Translations under genes and position numbers: made by a program
Shown here: positions 36,516-45,194 of the stretch, piece by piece
Numbering within the stretch: position 1 is the stretch's first letter
Layout of the letters: each line of letters begins with the position of its first letter
The notes under the pieces: model-generated
What the model was told of the DNA's origin: nothing
Seen by the model: the letters and a program-made list of their open reading frames with translations, nothing else
The model's database searches: none
Assembly (NCBI RefSeq): GCF_001937665.1
Contig: NZ_MSKL01000020.1
Location: 62,001-126,000 of the forward strand
From: Actinomyces oris
Lineage (GTDB): Bacteria > Actinomycetota > Actinomycetes > Actinomycetales > Actinomycetaceae
Direction: 5' to 3'
DNA length: 64,000 nucleotides

Positions 36516-36552
36516 ATCGGCCCTCCTGAGCCACTGGCTCAGGAGGGCCGAT
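36516..36552. terminator. Bidirectional terminator
   Basis: ATCGGCCCTCCTGAGCC (36516-36532) pairs perfectly with GGCTCAGGAGGGCCGAT (36536-36552) over a 3-base loop. It sits between the convergent acidic-protein and GH3 genes and serves both. Confidence 0.9.
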
Positions 36553-36568
36553 GCGCTTTCGGCGCGAC

Positions 36569-37891
36569 TCAGGACTGGAGGCCGCTCTTGAGGGCCAGCA
36601 CTCGCGTGGCCGACTCGTCGACCCGTGCCGCGAAGGCCGGGTCGGACTGGGCGGCGGCAATGAGGGCCTTGACCATGTCCGCGACCACCGTCGGGTCCGC
36701 CGAGGCCAGCACGATGTCGCAGCCGGCCCGGATCGCCTGCACGGCCCGATCGCCCGCGGCCACGTCCTGGACCTGGACGGCGGCCGAGACGTCGTCGGTG
36801 ATGACCACCCCGGAGAAGCCCATCTCCTTACGCAGCATGTCGGTGACGATCTTCGAGGAGAACACCGCCGGCGCCGAGGGATCCATGAGCGTGTACGTGG
36901 CCGAGGAGACCATGATGACCTGCGCGCCGGCGGCGATGGCGCTGGCGAAGACGCCGACCGCGGCGTCGGAGTTGCGGCTCGTGGTGCGGTCGACGACGCC
37001 CGCGGAGGTGTCCGTGTTGGCCGTCACCCGCCCCAGACCCGGGAAGTGCTTGTAGGTGGGGATGACCTTCGATGCCTGCATCCCCTCGGCGAAGGCGCCG
37101 GCCTGGGAGGAGACGGTGGCGGCGTCGTGGCCGTACTCGCGGCCCCAGTGGCCAATGGGTTCGTTGGTGGTCGGTCGGTCGATGTCGACCAGGTCGACCA
37201 CCGGGGCCAGGTTCATGTTGACGCCGACATCGGCCAGCTCCTTGCCCCAGGTGCGCGCCGCGGCCACCAGCTGATCGCGCGACTGGGCCGACTGATCCAT
37301 CGCCGAGGGGATCTCGGAGAAGCCCGATCCGGACAGGACCTGGACCTCGCCGCCCTCCTGGTCGGTGGACACGAGCATCGGAGTGTTGTGGGTCGTGCCC
37401 GGGCCGACCTTGCCGGTGAACGAGGCGATGACCTTCTGGGTCGCCTGGCTGCCCGCCGTGGTGCGGCCGGCAATGAAGATATTGCCGACATGGTGGGTGT
37501 CGATGGCCTCGGTGGAGGAGTCCTTGGGGGAGGTGGCGTCCACGCCGACCATCATGAGCTGACCGACCTTCTCCTCCAGGCTCCAGCCCGCCAGCGCTCC
37601 GTCGGTGGCCGTCGCGGTGGCCGACGCCGTCGTGCTCGCGGTGGGCGAGGGGACGGCGCTGGGTGATGCGGGCGCCGGGGTCTTGGGCTGCGCGCTGGGG
37701 GAGGAGCCGCCGGCCGACGAGGAGCCGGGGATCAGCGAGCATCCGGCCAGGGAGCCGGCGCCCAGGAGGGCCGCGAGGAGTACTGGCCGTCGGCTCACGT
37801 GGTTCTGCGGGGACTCGCCGGGGGCGTCGGGGGTGGGAGGCTTCCCGGCGTCCGGAGTCTCAGGCCGATGACGGTCGTTCATGCCGGCCAC
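36569..37891 (-). CDS. Glycoside hydrolase family 3 lipoprotein (NagZ-like)
   Basis: 440 residues. The N-terminus has SRRPVLLAALLGAGSLAGC: a twin-arginine-like run, a hydrophobic core and a lipobox (LAGC), so it is probably exported and lipid-anchored. A Ser/Pro/Thr linker precedes the GH3 barrel, with LVSTDQEGGEV, VNMNLAPVVDL, the NagZ-type YKHFPGLGRV, and VITDDVSAAVQV. Family members remove beta-N-acetylglucosamine from cell-wall fragments or glycans. The chain ends after the barrel, as in single-domain beta-hexosaminidases. Two ATGs (37891, 37882) are possible and neither has a clear ribosome site. It is convergent with the acidic membrane-protein gene. Confidence 0.88.
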   Translation of the reverse strand: MAGMNDRHRPETPDAGKPPTPDAPGESPQNHVSRRPVLLAALLGAGSLAGCSLIPGSSSAGGSSPSAQPKTPAPASPSAVPSPTASTTASATATATDGALAGWSLEEKVGQLMMVGVDATSPKDSSTEAIDTHHVGNIFIAGRTTAGSQATQKVIASFTGKVGPGTTHNTPMLVSTDQEGGEVQVLSGSGFSEIPSAMDQSAQSRDQLVAAARTWGKELADVGVNMNLAPVVDLVDIDRPTTNEPIGHWGREYGHDAATVSSQAGAFAEGMQASKVIPTYKHFPGLGRVTANTDTSAGVVDRTTSRNSDAAVGVFASAIAAGAQVIMVSSATYTLMDPSAPAVFSSKIVTDMLRKEMGFSGVVITDDVSAAVQVQDVAAGDRAVQAIRAGCDIVLASADPTVVADMVKALIAAAQSDPAFAARVDESATRVLALKSGLQS

Positions 37892-37950
37892 ACTAAGGCA
37901 GGTCCCTGGGTGCTTGCGAGGTAATGACTCTTACGGCCGGTTCCCGGCGG

Positions 37951-38391
37951 CTACTCCCAACCCAGCTCGTGGAGGCGCTCGTCGGGGATGCCGAAGTGGT
38001 GGGCCACCTCATGGATGACCGTCACTGTGATCTCCTCCTCCAGCTCCTCGCGGCTCGTGCACCAGCGCTCCAGTGGCCCACGGAAGATGAGGATGCGGTC
38101 GGGCAGTACCATGGACCAGCCATCGTCGCGCTCGGTGAGGGGGACGCCGTCGTACAGCCCCAGGAGCGTGGGCAGGCCGGAGTCGTCATAGTCCTCCTCG
38201 GTGAGCATCTCCGGATCGGGCTCGTCCTGGATGAGAACGACGACGTTGTCGATCGCCTCGGCCAGGTCCGCGGGGATCCTGTCGAGGGCGTCGCCGACGA
38301 CGTCCTCGAACTCCTGCTGCGACATCCTCCCGAAGGGCTGTTCCCGGGGCCGGCGGGGCTGGTCCGCCTCCTGCTGGTGCTCATGGCTCAC
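37951..38391 (-). CDS. Small zincin-like metallopeptidase family protein
   Basis: 146 residues with the zinc-binding HEVAHHFG (HExxH) near the C-terminus, followed by IPDERLHELGW, and an upstream segment FEDVVGDALDRIPADLAEAI. This matches the PF06262 minimal zincin family, widespread in actinobacteria. The conserved motif suggests a protease, but activity and substrate are unproven. It stands alone between the GH3 gene and the tRNA cluster. Confidence 0.85.
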   Translation of the reverse strand: MSHEHQQEADQPRRPREQPFGRMSQQEFEDVVGDALDRIPADLAEAIDNVVVLIQDEPDPEMLTEEDYDDSGLPTLLGLYDGVPLTERDDGWSMVLPDRILIFRGPLERWCTSREELEEEITVTVIHEVAHHFGIPDERLHELGWE

Positions 38392-38559
38392 GGGATCAGC
38401 CTGCCAGACCGTCAGGCTCCGGCTCGTCAGTCCTCGCGGGCCGCAATCCCGCCGAAAACCGAGCGGTGAGGAGGGTCACGCTCCTGGGATTTGCGCTGCG
38501 GAAGACTGTCCCCTTAGTGTTCATCCCGGTTCGAGGCGCGACGACGTCGAAGGCCCCTG

Positions 38560-38632
38560 GCCCCCATCGTCTAGCGGCCTAGGACCCCGCCCTTTCACGG
38601 CGGTAGCACGGGTTCGAATCCCGTTGGGGGTA
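38560..38632 (+). tRNA. tRNA-Glu (anticodon TTC)
   Basis: A 73-base cloverleaf: acceptor GCCCCCA with TGGGGGT (G-T at 1:72), D-arm with TAGCGGCCTA, anticodon stem CCGCC/GGCGG around CTTTCAC (anticodon 38594-38596), T-arm ACGGG-TTCGAAT-CCCGT and discriminator A. CCA is not encoded. First of three clustered tRNA genes. Confidence 0.95.
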
Positions 38633-38670
38633 CGGATTCGCACAAGTGAATAACACAGTGAATTCACACT

Positions 38671-38744
38671 GGCCTCGTGGCGCAGTTGGTTAGCGCGCCG
38701 CCCTGTCACGGCGGAGGTCGCGGGTTCAAGTCCCGTCGAGGTCG
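38671..38744 (+). tRNA. tRNA-Asp (anticodon GTC)
   Basis: 74 bases: acceptor GGCCTCG with CGAGGTC, D-loop with AGTTGGTTAGC, anticodon loop CTGTCAC between GCCGC-type arms, T-loop TTCAAGT, discriminator G. It lies 38 bp after tRNA-Glu and is probably co-transcribed. Confidence 0.95.
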
Positions 38745-38791
38745 CGGAAAGGTCGGTCCGATCAGAAATGGTCGGACCGCTTCCATCCCAA

Positions 38792-38864
38792 GGCTCTGTA
38801 GCTCAGTTGGTAGAGCGTTCGACTGAAAATCGAAAGGTCACCGGATCGACGCCGGTCGGAGCCA
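38792..38864 (+). tRNA. tRNA-Phe (anticodon GAA)
   Basis: 73 bases: acceptor GGCTCTG with CGGAGCC, D-arm GCTCAGTTGGTAGAGC, anticodon stem TTCGA/TCGAA around CTGAAAA, discriminator A. The T-arm is ACCGG-ATCGACG-CCGGT: position 54 is A where T is near-universal. A terminator follows directly. Confidence 0.93.
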
Positions 38865-38905
38865 CTGCGAAAGGCCCGGAACCCACAAGGTTCCGGGCCT
38901 TCGCT
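38853..38905. repeat. tRNA-Phe 3' end plus terminator, copy 1
   Basis: From CGGTCGGAGCC in the tRNA acceptor/T-arm through the hairpin to TTCGCT. It is repeated with a few changes at 41107-41160, on the other side of acs. Confidence 0.8.
38867..38904 (+). terminator. Terminator of the tRNA cluster
   Basis: AAGGCCCGGAACC pairs with GGTTCCGGGCCTT around CACAA, and the flanking GCGA/TCGC extends the stem with a bulge. It starts 3 bp after the tRNA-Phe end. Confidence 0.85.
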
Positions 38906-39141
38906 CTGTCTGCGTGCTCCGCCCGGGACCGAGCGCGCCAGGCCCCTTCTGTGTGACGCCCGCGGGTTCCCTTCGCCGTTTCGGTGGCCAAGCGGGCCTT
39001 CATGATGGATGATGGCTGCCCACATGTGTGCGACGCCACGTTCGTGAGTGCCGAGAGCTCCGTACTCCACACGGCCCGCACGCCACCGGACGCCCCTCGC
39101 CGCGTGACGGCGCCATATTCATACTGCACAAGGAGGACGCC

Positions 39142-41070
39142 ATGATCTCAAGGACCGTGACTCAACCCCCGGGTGAGCCGATGGAGGAGCCGGAGCAGAC
39201 CATCCATCCCGACCCCGAGGTCGTCGCCAACGCCTGGGTCGGCGACTGGCGCGCTCTGGAGGAGCGGGCCGCCGCGGATCTGGAGGGCTACTGGGCCGAG
39301 CGCGCCGGCGAGCTGGAGTGGTCCAGGCGCTGGGACACGGTGCTCGACGAGTCCGGGGCCCCTTTCTACCGCTGGTTCGTCGGTGCTAGGACGAACATCG
39401 TCTCCAACGCCGTCGACCGGCACCTGACCAACTCCCACCGCAACAAGCTCGCCCTCATCTGGGTGGGTGAGGACGTCGAGCAGGTGCGTACCTTCTCCTA
39501 CTTCGACCTGGGTCGGGAGGTCGAGAGGATGGCCAACGTCCTCAAGGCCATGGGTGTGCACAAGGGCGATGTTGTGACGATCTACCTGCCCCGCATCCCC
39601 GAGGTCTTCTTCGCCATGCTCGCCTGCGCCAAGCTCGGGGCCATCCACTCGGTGGTCTTCGCCGGCTACTCCTCCGACGCCCTGAGCGCGCGCATCGATA
39701 ACTCGGAGTCCAAGGTCGTCATCACTGCCGACGGCTCGTGGATCAACGGCAAGGTCTTCCCCATGAAGAAGATCGTCGACGACGCGGTGCGCTTCTCGCC
39801 CACCGTCCAGAACGTCATCGTCGTGCGCAACACCGGCACCGAGGCCGTCATGGACCCCATCCGCGACCACTGGTACCACGAGCTGTGCAAGCTCCCGATT
39901 GCCCAGGGCCGCTGTGAGACCGTGCAGGTCGACGCCGAGGACCCCCTGTTCATCCTCTACACCTCCGGGTCCACCGGCAAGCCCAAGGCGATCCTGCACT
40001 CCCATGGCGGCTACCAGGTGGGCACCTATGTCACCCTCCACGACTGCTTCGATGTCCATGACGCCGACCGTTGGTGGTGTACCTCGGACCCGGGCTGGAT
40101 CACCGGCCACAGCTACCTCGTCTACGGTCCGCTGCTCAACGGCGCCACCGTCTTCATGTACGAGGGAAACCCGACCTACCCCTACCCGGACCGCTGGTGG
40201 AACCTCATCGAGCGTTACGGCATCAACGCCTTCTACACCGCCCCCACGGCCATCCGCACACTCATGCGTTTCGGCGAGGCATGGGTGCGGCGTCACGACC
40301 TGTCCAGCCTGCGGCTGCTGGGCAGCGTCGGCGAGCCCCTCAACCCCGAGGCGTGGCGCTGGTTCCACCACGTCGTGGGCGCCGACCGCTGCCCGATCAT
40401 CGACACCTGGTGGCAGACCGAGACCGGCATGTTCCAGATCACGACGGTGCCCTCCATGCCTCAGAAGCCCGGCGCGGCCGGCCGGCCGGTGTTCGGCCAG
40501 GAGGCGGCCGTCGTTGACGATGAGGGCCGGGAGGTCCCTGACGGCGTCGAGGGGAACCTCGTCCTCAAGCGGCCCTGGCCCTCGATGATGCGCACTCTCT
40601 TCCGTGACCCGCAGCGCTACGTGGACACCTACTGGACCAAGTACCCGGGCCTGTATCTGACCGGGGACTCGGCCAAGCGCGACGCTGACGGCTGGTTCTG
40701 GATCATCGGGCGCACCGATGACGTCATCAAGGTCTCCGGCCACCGCCTGGGCACGGCCGAGGTCGAGTCGGCGCTCGTCTCCCACTCCGCGGTGACCGAG
40801 GCCGCCGCCGTCGGCCTGCCCCACGAGGTCAAGGGCCACTCCGTCCATGTCGCCGTCGTCCTGGCCACCGGGGTCGAGCCTTCGCGTGAGCTCGAGGCCG
40901 AGCTGCGTCAGCACGTGGCGGCGACTCTGTCGCCGATCGCCAAGCCGGAGTCCTTCGTCTTCCTCGAGTCGCTGCCCAAGACCCGCTCGGGCAAGATCCT
41001 GCGCCGGGTGCTGCGGGCCCGGGCACTGGGCCAGGATGAGGGCGACCTGTCCACCCTCGCCGAGGAGTGA
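39142..41070 (+). CDS. acs: Acetate--CoA ligase (acetyl-CoA synthetase)
   Basis: 642 residues, normal for the family. It activates acetate with ATP and CoA to acetyl-CoA through acetyl-AMP in the cytoplasm. Motifs: IYLPRIPEVFFAMLACAKLG, P-loop YTSGSTGKPKAILHSHGG, TAPTAIRTLMRFG, the acetate-pocket DTWWQTETG, hinge GRTDDVIKVSGHRLGTAEVE, and the catalytic-lysine tail PKTRSGKILRRVLRA. That lysine is the usual reversible acetylation site. The ATG follows a strong AAGGAGGA at 39130-39137, which decides it over a longer in-frame ORF. The gene stands alone between two copies of a tRNA-Phe 3' end/terminator repeat. Confidence 0.95.
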   Translation: MISRTVTQPPGEPMEEPEQTIHPDPEVVANAWVGDWRALEERAAADLEGYWAERAGELEWSRRWDTVLDESGAPFYRWFVGARTNIVSNAVDRHLTNSHRNKLALIWVGEDVEQVRTFSYFDLGREVERMANVLKAMGVHKGDVVTIYLPRIPEVFFAMLACAKLGAIHSVVFAGYSSDALSARIDNSESKVVITADGSWINGKVFPMKKIVDDAVRFSPTVQNVIVVRNTGTEAVMDPIRDHWYHELCKLPIAQGRCETVQVDAEDPLFILYTSGSTGKPKAILHSHGGYQVGTYVTLHDCFDVHDADRWWCTSDPGWITGHSYLVYGPLLNGATVFMYEGNPTYPYPDRWWNLIERYGINAFYTAPTAIRTLMRFGEAWVRRHDLSSLRLLGSVGEPLNPEAWRWFHHVVGADRCPIIDTWWQTETGMFQITTVPSMPQKPGAAGRPVFGQEAAVVDDEGREVPDGVEGNLVLKRPWPSMMRTLFRDPQRYVDTYWTKYPGLYLTGDSAKRDADGWFWIIGRTDDVIKVSGHRLGTAEVESALVSHSAVTEAAAVGLPHEVKGHSVHVAVVLATGVEPSRELEAELRQHVAATLSPIAKPESFVFLESLPKTRSGKILRRVLRARALGQDEGDLSTLAEE

Positions 41071-41106
41071 GCTCCTCGGCTCAGGCCAGGCCCCGGATCA
41101 AGGGTG

Positions 41107-41160
41107 CGGTCGGAGCCGCTGCGAAGGGCCCGGAACCCACCAGGTTCCGGGCCCTTCGCT
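41107..41160. repeat. tRNA-Phe 3' end plus terminator, copy 2
   Basis: CGGTCGGAGCCGCTGCGAAG and the following hairpin match 38853-38905, including 11 bases of tRNA-Phe and its downstream terminator, but no complete tRNA is present. It lies 37 bp after the acs stop. Confidence 0.8.
41121..41159. terminator. Bidirectional terminator between acs and the PadR pair
   Basis: GCGAAGGGCCCGGAACC pairs with GGTTCCGGGCCCTTCGC over a short loop, a perfect long stem. It serves acs and the convergent minus-strand gene ending at 41197. Confidence 0.85.
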
Positions 41161-41196
41161 CATGACTGAGGGAGTCCTGGGCCGGGGTGGAAGGAC

Positions 41197-41709
41197 TCAC
41201 TGGCGACTGCGCCGGTAGTTGCGCACGGTGGCGAAGATGGCGAAGGCGACGGCGGCGACCGGCCAGATGATCCAGGAGATGTCCCAGGCGTCGAAGATGA
41301 AGCTCCACAGCAGGTAGATGACCACCGTGGCCGGCCAGTAGATTCCGGCGACGAGGTTGGTGAAGGGGTCGTCGTCCTGATCGCCCCACCCGGAGGCCTG
41401 CTGGCCGGCAGGTGCGGGGCCGGCGGGCCGGCTGGGCTCGGACGTCGTCGGGGCGCCGGCGGGAGCCGCCTGCGGGTAGCCTCCGGGCTGGATGTCCTGA
41501 GCGATGCCCAGGACCGGGGCCAGCTCGTGAAGGTTGCCGAAGTCGGTGATGACCTGCCCGACCGCCTCGTTGTGGGTCTTGCCCTGGGCGATGGCGTCGT
41601 TGTAGGCGTCCTCCATCATGGCGCGCAGCTCGGCGCGGGCCTCGGTCAGGCGCGGCGTGGTCGGGTAGGGGGCGAACATGTTGTCGAGGAAGGTCTCGAT
41701 GGTGTCCAT
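41197..41709 (-). CDS. Permease-prefix-domain membrane protein under PadR control
   Basis: 170 residues. The N-terminal 75 residues (TIETFLDNMFAPYPTTPRLT, EARAELRAMMEDAYNDAIAQG, EAVGQVITDFGNLHEL, each read separately) are the permease prefix domain that often precedes or accompanies PadR-regulated membrane proteins. A Pro/Ala linker leads to two or three C-terminal membrane helices (YWPATVVIYLLWSFIFDAW and WIIWPVAAVAFAIFATV) and a basic end. The ATG overlaps the PadR stop by one base (TGATG), so it is translated with PadR. A stress-responsive membrane protein is likely; its exact job is unknown. Confidence 0.8.
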   Translation of the reverse strand: MDTIETFLDNMFAPYPTTPRLTEARAELRAMMEDAYNDAIAQGKTHNEAVGQVITDFGNLHELAPVLGIAQDIQPGGYPQAAPAGAPTTSEPSRPAGPAPAGQQASGWGDQDDDPFTNLVAGIYWPATVVIYLLWSFIFDAWDISWIIWPVAAVAFAIFATVRNYRRSRQ

Positions 41710-42038
41710 CAGTGGGCTCCTTTCGCGAAGCGGTCGATGAGGGTCTTGGTGTCCTCCCACTCGGAGACCTTGGCGGTCAGGTGGGCGGTGCCTTCGGAGG
41801 TGAGGCGGTAGTAGGTGCGGGACTTGCCGGAGTCGGATACCCCGGCGTAGGAGGCCGCCAGGCCGGTGGACTCCAGGCGCTTGAGGGCGGTGTAGAGGGT
41901 GGTCTGCTTGATGGTGTACTCGCCGTCGGAGACCTCGGTGATGGTCTTGGCCAGGTCGTAGGCGTAGGACGGCTGCCGCTTGAGCAGGGACAGGACGATG
42001 AGGTCGATGTAGCCGCGAATGGCGTCTGCGCTGATCAT
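41709..42038 (-). CDS. PadR family transcriptional regulator
   Basis: 109 residues. It is a winged helix of the PadR type: GYIDLIVLSLLKRQPSYAYD, then YTIKQTTLYTALKRLESTGL, AASYAGVSDSGKSRTYYRLT and a short C-terminal helix. PadR proteins usually repress their own operon until an inducer or stress is met. The start MISADAIRG is preceded by AGGAGGG (42044-42050). A perfect 10-bp palindrome lies 58 bp upstream and is the likely operator. The gene product and the downstream membrane protein form a two-gene self-regulated unit. Confidence 0.9.
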   Translation of the reverse strand: MISADAIRGYIDLIVLSLLKRQPSYAYDLAKTITEVSDGEYTIKQTTLYTALKRLESTGLAASYAGVSDSGKSRTYYRLTSEGTAHLTAKVSEWEDTKTLIDRFAKGAH

Positions 42039-42095
42039 GTGAACCCTCCTTCCTGAGGTTCGTGGTGAAGGTGCCCTGAGGTCCTTATGCATCTA

Positions 42096-42120
42096 ACGTA
42101 CTACGGCACACGTAGTACGT
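42096..42120. promoter_or_regulatory. Likely PadR operator
   Basis: ACGTACTACG (42096-42105) and CGTAGTACGT (42111-42120) are exact inverse complements separated by GCACA. The site lies upstream of the minus-strand padR-type gene, between it and the divergent mscS-type gene (start 42206), so it may affect both. Confidence 0.7.
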
Positions 42121-42205
42121 CAAGTGGAAGTTGGAGGATGCTCCGGCCGTCGGTCCAGGCCATGTGTCACAGCCCAGGTACAGCCTGGCTGCTTAAGGTG
42201 GTCCC

Positions 42206-43639
42206 ATGCTCGTCGCAGCCACCACCGCTCCCGCGACCCCCGGCGCAGATCCCAGCGCGAATCCTTCAGCCACCCCGACTCCCACGCCCACCACCGCTCC
42301 CACGGGTGTGCCACAGGTCAACGTGGACGAGACCGTCAAAGTGGTGACCAAGACGACGAACGACCTGGTCACCATCGCCTGGCAGGCCGGGCTGGGGGCC
42401 CTCATCGGCCTGGTCGTCGCCTTCGTGGTAGTGGCGATCCTCAGATTCATGGGCAGGCGCCGCCTCCTGTACCGCGAGATCGTGGAGTTCGGGCGCCGAC
42501 CCGCCTTCGCCGTCGGCGCCATGACCGGGGCCTTCCTGGGCTCCCAGCTCGCTCTGACCGGACTGCGGCACGCCAAGAGCGACTCCACGACGATGGTCGT
42601 CATCGAACGCGGGGTCACCATCGCCCTCATCTTCGCGGTGACCTGGCTCGTCGTCGCCTTCGTCAAGGCCATCGAGTCCACCGTCGTCAAGGGGGCGCAG
42701 GCCGGCGGTAACCAGGGGCACGCCAACCGGGTGACCACCCAGAGTCAGATCATCCGGCGCGTCACCCAGGTGATCATCGTCATCGCCGGGCTCGTCAGTG
42801 CCATCATGACCTTCCCCAGCGTCCAGTTCGCCATGGGGTCGCTGCTCGCCTCGGCCGGTCTGGCCTCCGTCATCGCCGGTATGGCCGCCCGCTCCATGCT
42901 CGGCAACGTCTTCGCCGGCCTCCAGCTGGCCACCACCGACGCCATCCGCGTGGACGACATCGTCGTCGTCGACAAGGAGCAGGGCACCATCGAGGAGATC
43001 ACCCTGACCTACGTGGTCATGCGCACCTGGGACGACCGGCGCCTCATCCTGCCCTCGACCCACTTCACCGAGAACCCCTTCGCCAACTGGACGCGCGGAG
43101 GCTCCCAGGCCACCGGCTCCTTCACCCTCGATCTGGACTGGCGCGTGCCCATCGCCTCGCTGCGCGCCGAGCTGGCCCGCCTCGTGGCCGCCTCCACCGT
43201 CTGGGACGGGCGCCAGGCCTCACTCGAGGTCTCCGACGCCGTCGGCGGCCACGTCACGGTGCAGGTCGTCCTGACCGGGGACAACCCCGGCGATGTCGGC
43301 ACCCTCAAGTCCCACGTGCGTGAGGAGCTGGTCACCTGGCTCCAGCGGGAGGCCCCCTACGCGCTGCCGCGCACGCGAGTGGAGGTCGAGCAGGTCGAGC
43401 TCACCCAGGACCTCGGCCCCGAGGAGGTGGCCCGCGCGGCCGAGGAGATCGTCGCCAAGCAGAAGGATGAGGTATCCAGAACCACCACGCGGAGCGGAGA
43501 CGATGCCGCCGTGACCACGGAGGCCGAGGGTGAGAGCGCCGCCCACGGGCTGGGGGCCCGGCGGGCCGTCACCCTGGGGCGGGCCATGGGCCGCTCCCTG
43601 CTGCACCGCGCCCGGCGCGGGGGACTGGGCCCCAGGTGA
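42206..43639 (+). CDS. MscS-family mechanosensitive ion channel
   Basis: 477 residues. A Pro/Thr-rich N-terminus is followed by membrane helices (ALIGLVVAFVVVAILRFMG; VGAMTGAFLGSQLALTGL; GVTIALIFAVTWLVVAFVKA; VTQVIIVIAGLVSAIMTF). The pore-lining MscS helix and beta domain follow: LLASAGLASVIAGMAARSML, GNVFAGLQLATTDAIRVDDI, GTIEEITLTYVVMRTWDDRR and LPSTHFTENPFANWTR. MscS channels open under membrane tension to release osmolytes. The C-terminal 60 residues are a basic extension not needed for channel function. The pore Gly/Ala pattern is intact. It is divergent from the PadR unit. Confidence 0.9.
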   Translation: MLVAATTAPATPGADPSANPSATPTPTPTTAPTGVPQVNVDETVKVVTKTTNDLVTIAWQAGLGALIGLVVAFVVVAILRFMGRRRLLYREIVEFGRRPAFAVGAMTGAFLGSQLALTGLRHAKSDSTTMVVIERGVTIALIFAVTWLVVAFVKAIESTVVKGAQAGGNQGHANRVTTQSQIIRRVTQVIIVIAGLVSAIMTFPSVQFAMGSLLASAGLASVIAGMAARSMLGNVFAGLQLATTDAIRVDDIVVVDKEQGTIEEITLTYVVMRTWDDRRLILPSTHFTENPFANWTRGGSQATGSFTLDLDWRVPIASLRAELARLVAASTVWDGRQASLEVSDAVGGHVTVQVVLTGDNPGDVGTLKSHVREELVTWLQREAPYALPRTRVEVEQVELTQDLGPEEVARAAEEIVAKQKDEVSRTTTRSGDDAAVTTEAEGESAAHGLGARRAVTLGRAMGRSLLHRARRGGLGPR

Positions 43640-43739
43640 GCCGGGCAGCCGCTATGTGGCCGGCGCCCGAGCGGATGGGTGAGTTTTCGATGCGTGAACG
43701 CAGGTCGCCCGGCGCCGTCGGGCGGGTGACGATGAGCCC

Positions 43740-44210
43740 ATGAGTACCGACATGAGCGGCGACCCCTCCGTGACGCCCGCCTCCGCGCCCTCCGACCCGG
43801 CCATCGACCTGGAGGCCGCCGCGCGCACCGACGCCCAGTGGCGCGCCGCCTTGAGCCCCATGGAGTACCACGTGCTGCGCGAGGCCGGCACCGAGCGGCC
43901 CTTCACCGGGGCCCTGCTCGACGAGCGCCGCGAGGGCGTCTACCGGTGCCGCGGCTGCGGCGCCGAGCTGTTCCGCTCCACCACCAAGTTCGACTCCCAC
44001 TGCGGCTGGCCCTCCTTCTACGACCCCTCCGAGTCCGAGGCGGTCACCCTGAGCACCGACACCTCCCACGGCATGGTGCGCACCGAGGTCCGCTGCGCCA
44101 CCTGCGACAGCCACCTGGGACACGTCTTCGACGACGCCCCCCAGACCCCCACCGGCCAGCGCTACTGTATGAACTCCGTGAGCCTGACCTTCGAGGAGGA
44201 GCAAGCATGA
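43740..44210 (+). CDS. msrB: Peptide-methionine (R)-S-oxide reductase
   Basis: 156 residues. MsrB repairs methionine-R-sulfoxide in proteins. Seen: two zinc CxxC pairs (CRGCG and [14 protein letters not shown]), substrate-binding CGWPSFYDP, and the catalytic Cys in [11 protein letters not shown] near the C-terminus. The N-terminal 40 residues before [19 protein letters not shown] are a variable extension; the second ATG at 43752 is an alternative start. The stop overlaps the next start by 4 bp (ATGA), so the following gene is translationally coupled. Confidence 0.95.
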   Translation: MSTDMSGDPSVTPASAPSDPAIDLEAAARTDAQWRAALSPMEYHVLREAGTERPFTGALLDERREGVYRCRGCGAELFRSTTKFDSHCGWPSFYDPSESEAVTLSTDTSHGMVRTEVRCATCDSHLGHVFDDAPQTPTGQRYCMNSVSLTFEEEQA

Positions 44211-45178
44211 TCCGGGTCCTGAGCCTCAATCTTCAGCACGGTCTGCCCGGCGCCGGGGCCGGGGACGGCAGCGCCTCCACCGGCTCGCTGGCCGGCGCCG
44301 ACATCTCCGACCCCGCCACCGCCCGTGCCGTCATGCGGGCCACGGCCGAGCAGATCGCCGAGCTGGCCCCTGACATCGTCGCCCTCCAGGAGGTTGACCT
44401 GGGCCAGGCCCGTTCTGGGCGCCTTCACCAGGCGGCCTTCCTGGCCGAGGAGCTGGGCATGCCGACCTGCCGCTTCTCCGCCAGCTATGCCGGGCCGGTG
44501 GTGGGACTTCGCCGTCGGCCCCTGCGCACCGCGCTGAGCTCGCCGACCGACGACGTCCTCGGGCTGCTGCGCGCCGCCGTCGGGTCCGGACCGATCGGCT
44601 ACGGCAACGCCCTCCTCTCCCGCTTCCCGGTCTCCGGCTGGCACGTCAAGCGCCTGGGGCGCGGGGCCTCCAGCGTGGAGAAGCGCGGCGAGCGGGCCTG
44701 GGACCCGCGCTCCTACCACGTGTCCACCGCATCCCAGCGCATCATGGTGGCCGCCACCCTCGAGGTGCCCGAAAGCGCCGGCGGGCCGGTCCGCCAGCTG
44801 TCGGTCGCCTCCACCCACCTGGCCACCCGCCAGTCCATGGCGGCGCGCCAGCTCGCCGCCGCCTGGGGGGCGCTCGCCGGACTGCCCGGGCCGCACCTGC
44901 TCGTGGGCGACTACAACCTCTCCGCCGAGCAGGTCGACGTCCTGGGGCTGGGGAGGACCGTGGGGGAGGGGCTCACCTTCCCGGCAGCCGGCCCCAATCG
45001 GCGCATTGACCACGTTCTGACCGACCTGTGGCCCACCGGCCCCGACGGCCTGCCCCTGACCAATGAGGCGGCCGCCGCAGGTGGGAGCCCGCTGCTGCGC
45101 GCCGTGGACTGGGGCACGACCTCCTTCATCATCTCCGACCACGTCGGCACCTGGGTGGACCTCGAACCGGTCGCCTAA
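44207..45178 (+). CDS. Endonuclease/exonuclease/phosphatase family protein
   Basis: 323 residues of the EEP fold: VLSLNLQHG at the start, metal-binding [12 protein letters not shown], a central insert, [34 protein letters not shown] and the C-terminal SDHVG. All catalytic positions of the Mg-dependent phosphodiesterase family are visible. Members cut DNA or RNA phosphodiesters or act on phospholipid head groups, and sequence alone does not separate these. The start overlaps msrB by 4 bp. No signal peptide, so probably cytoplasmic. Confidence 0.85.
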   Translation: MIRVLSLNLQHGLPGAGAGDGSASTGSLAGADISDPATARAVMRATAEQIAELAPDIVALQEVDLGQARSGRLHQAAFLAEELGMPTCRFSASYAGPVVGLRRRPLRTALSSPTDDVLGLLRAAVGSGPIGYGNALLSRFPVSGWHVKRLGRGASSVEKRGERAWDPRSYHVSTASQRIMVAATLEVPESAGGPVRQLSVASTHLATRQSMAARQLAAAWGALAGLPGPHLLVGDYNLSAEQVDVLGLGRTVGEGLTFPAAGPNRRIDHVLTDLWPTGPDGLPLTNEAAAAGGSPLLRAVDWGTTSFIISDHVGTWVDLEPVA

Positions 45179-45194
45179 CGGGCGCCCCCGGCCC

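Noticed and set aside
38867-41159. CRISPR-like reading of the repeated hairpins around acs
   Set aside because: Only two copies 2.2 kb apart with a gene between; no regular spacers. No CRISPR array was seen anywhere in the window.
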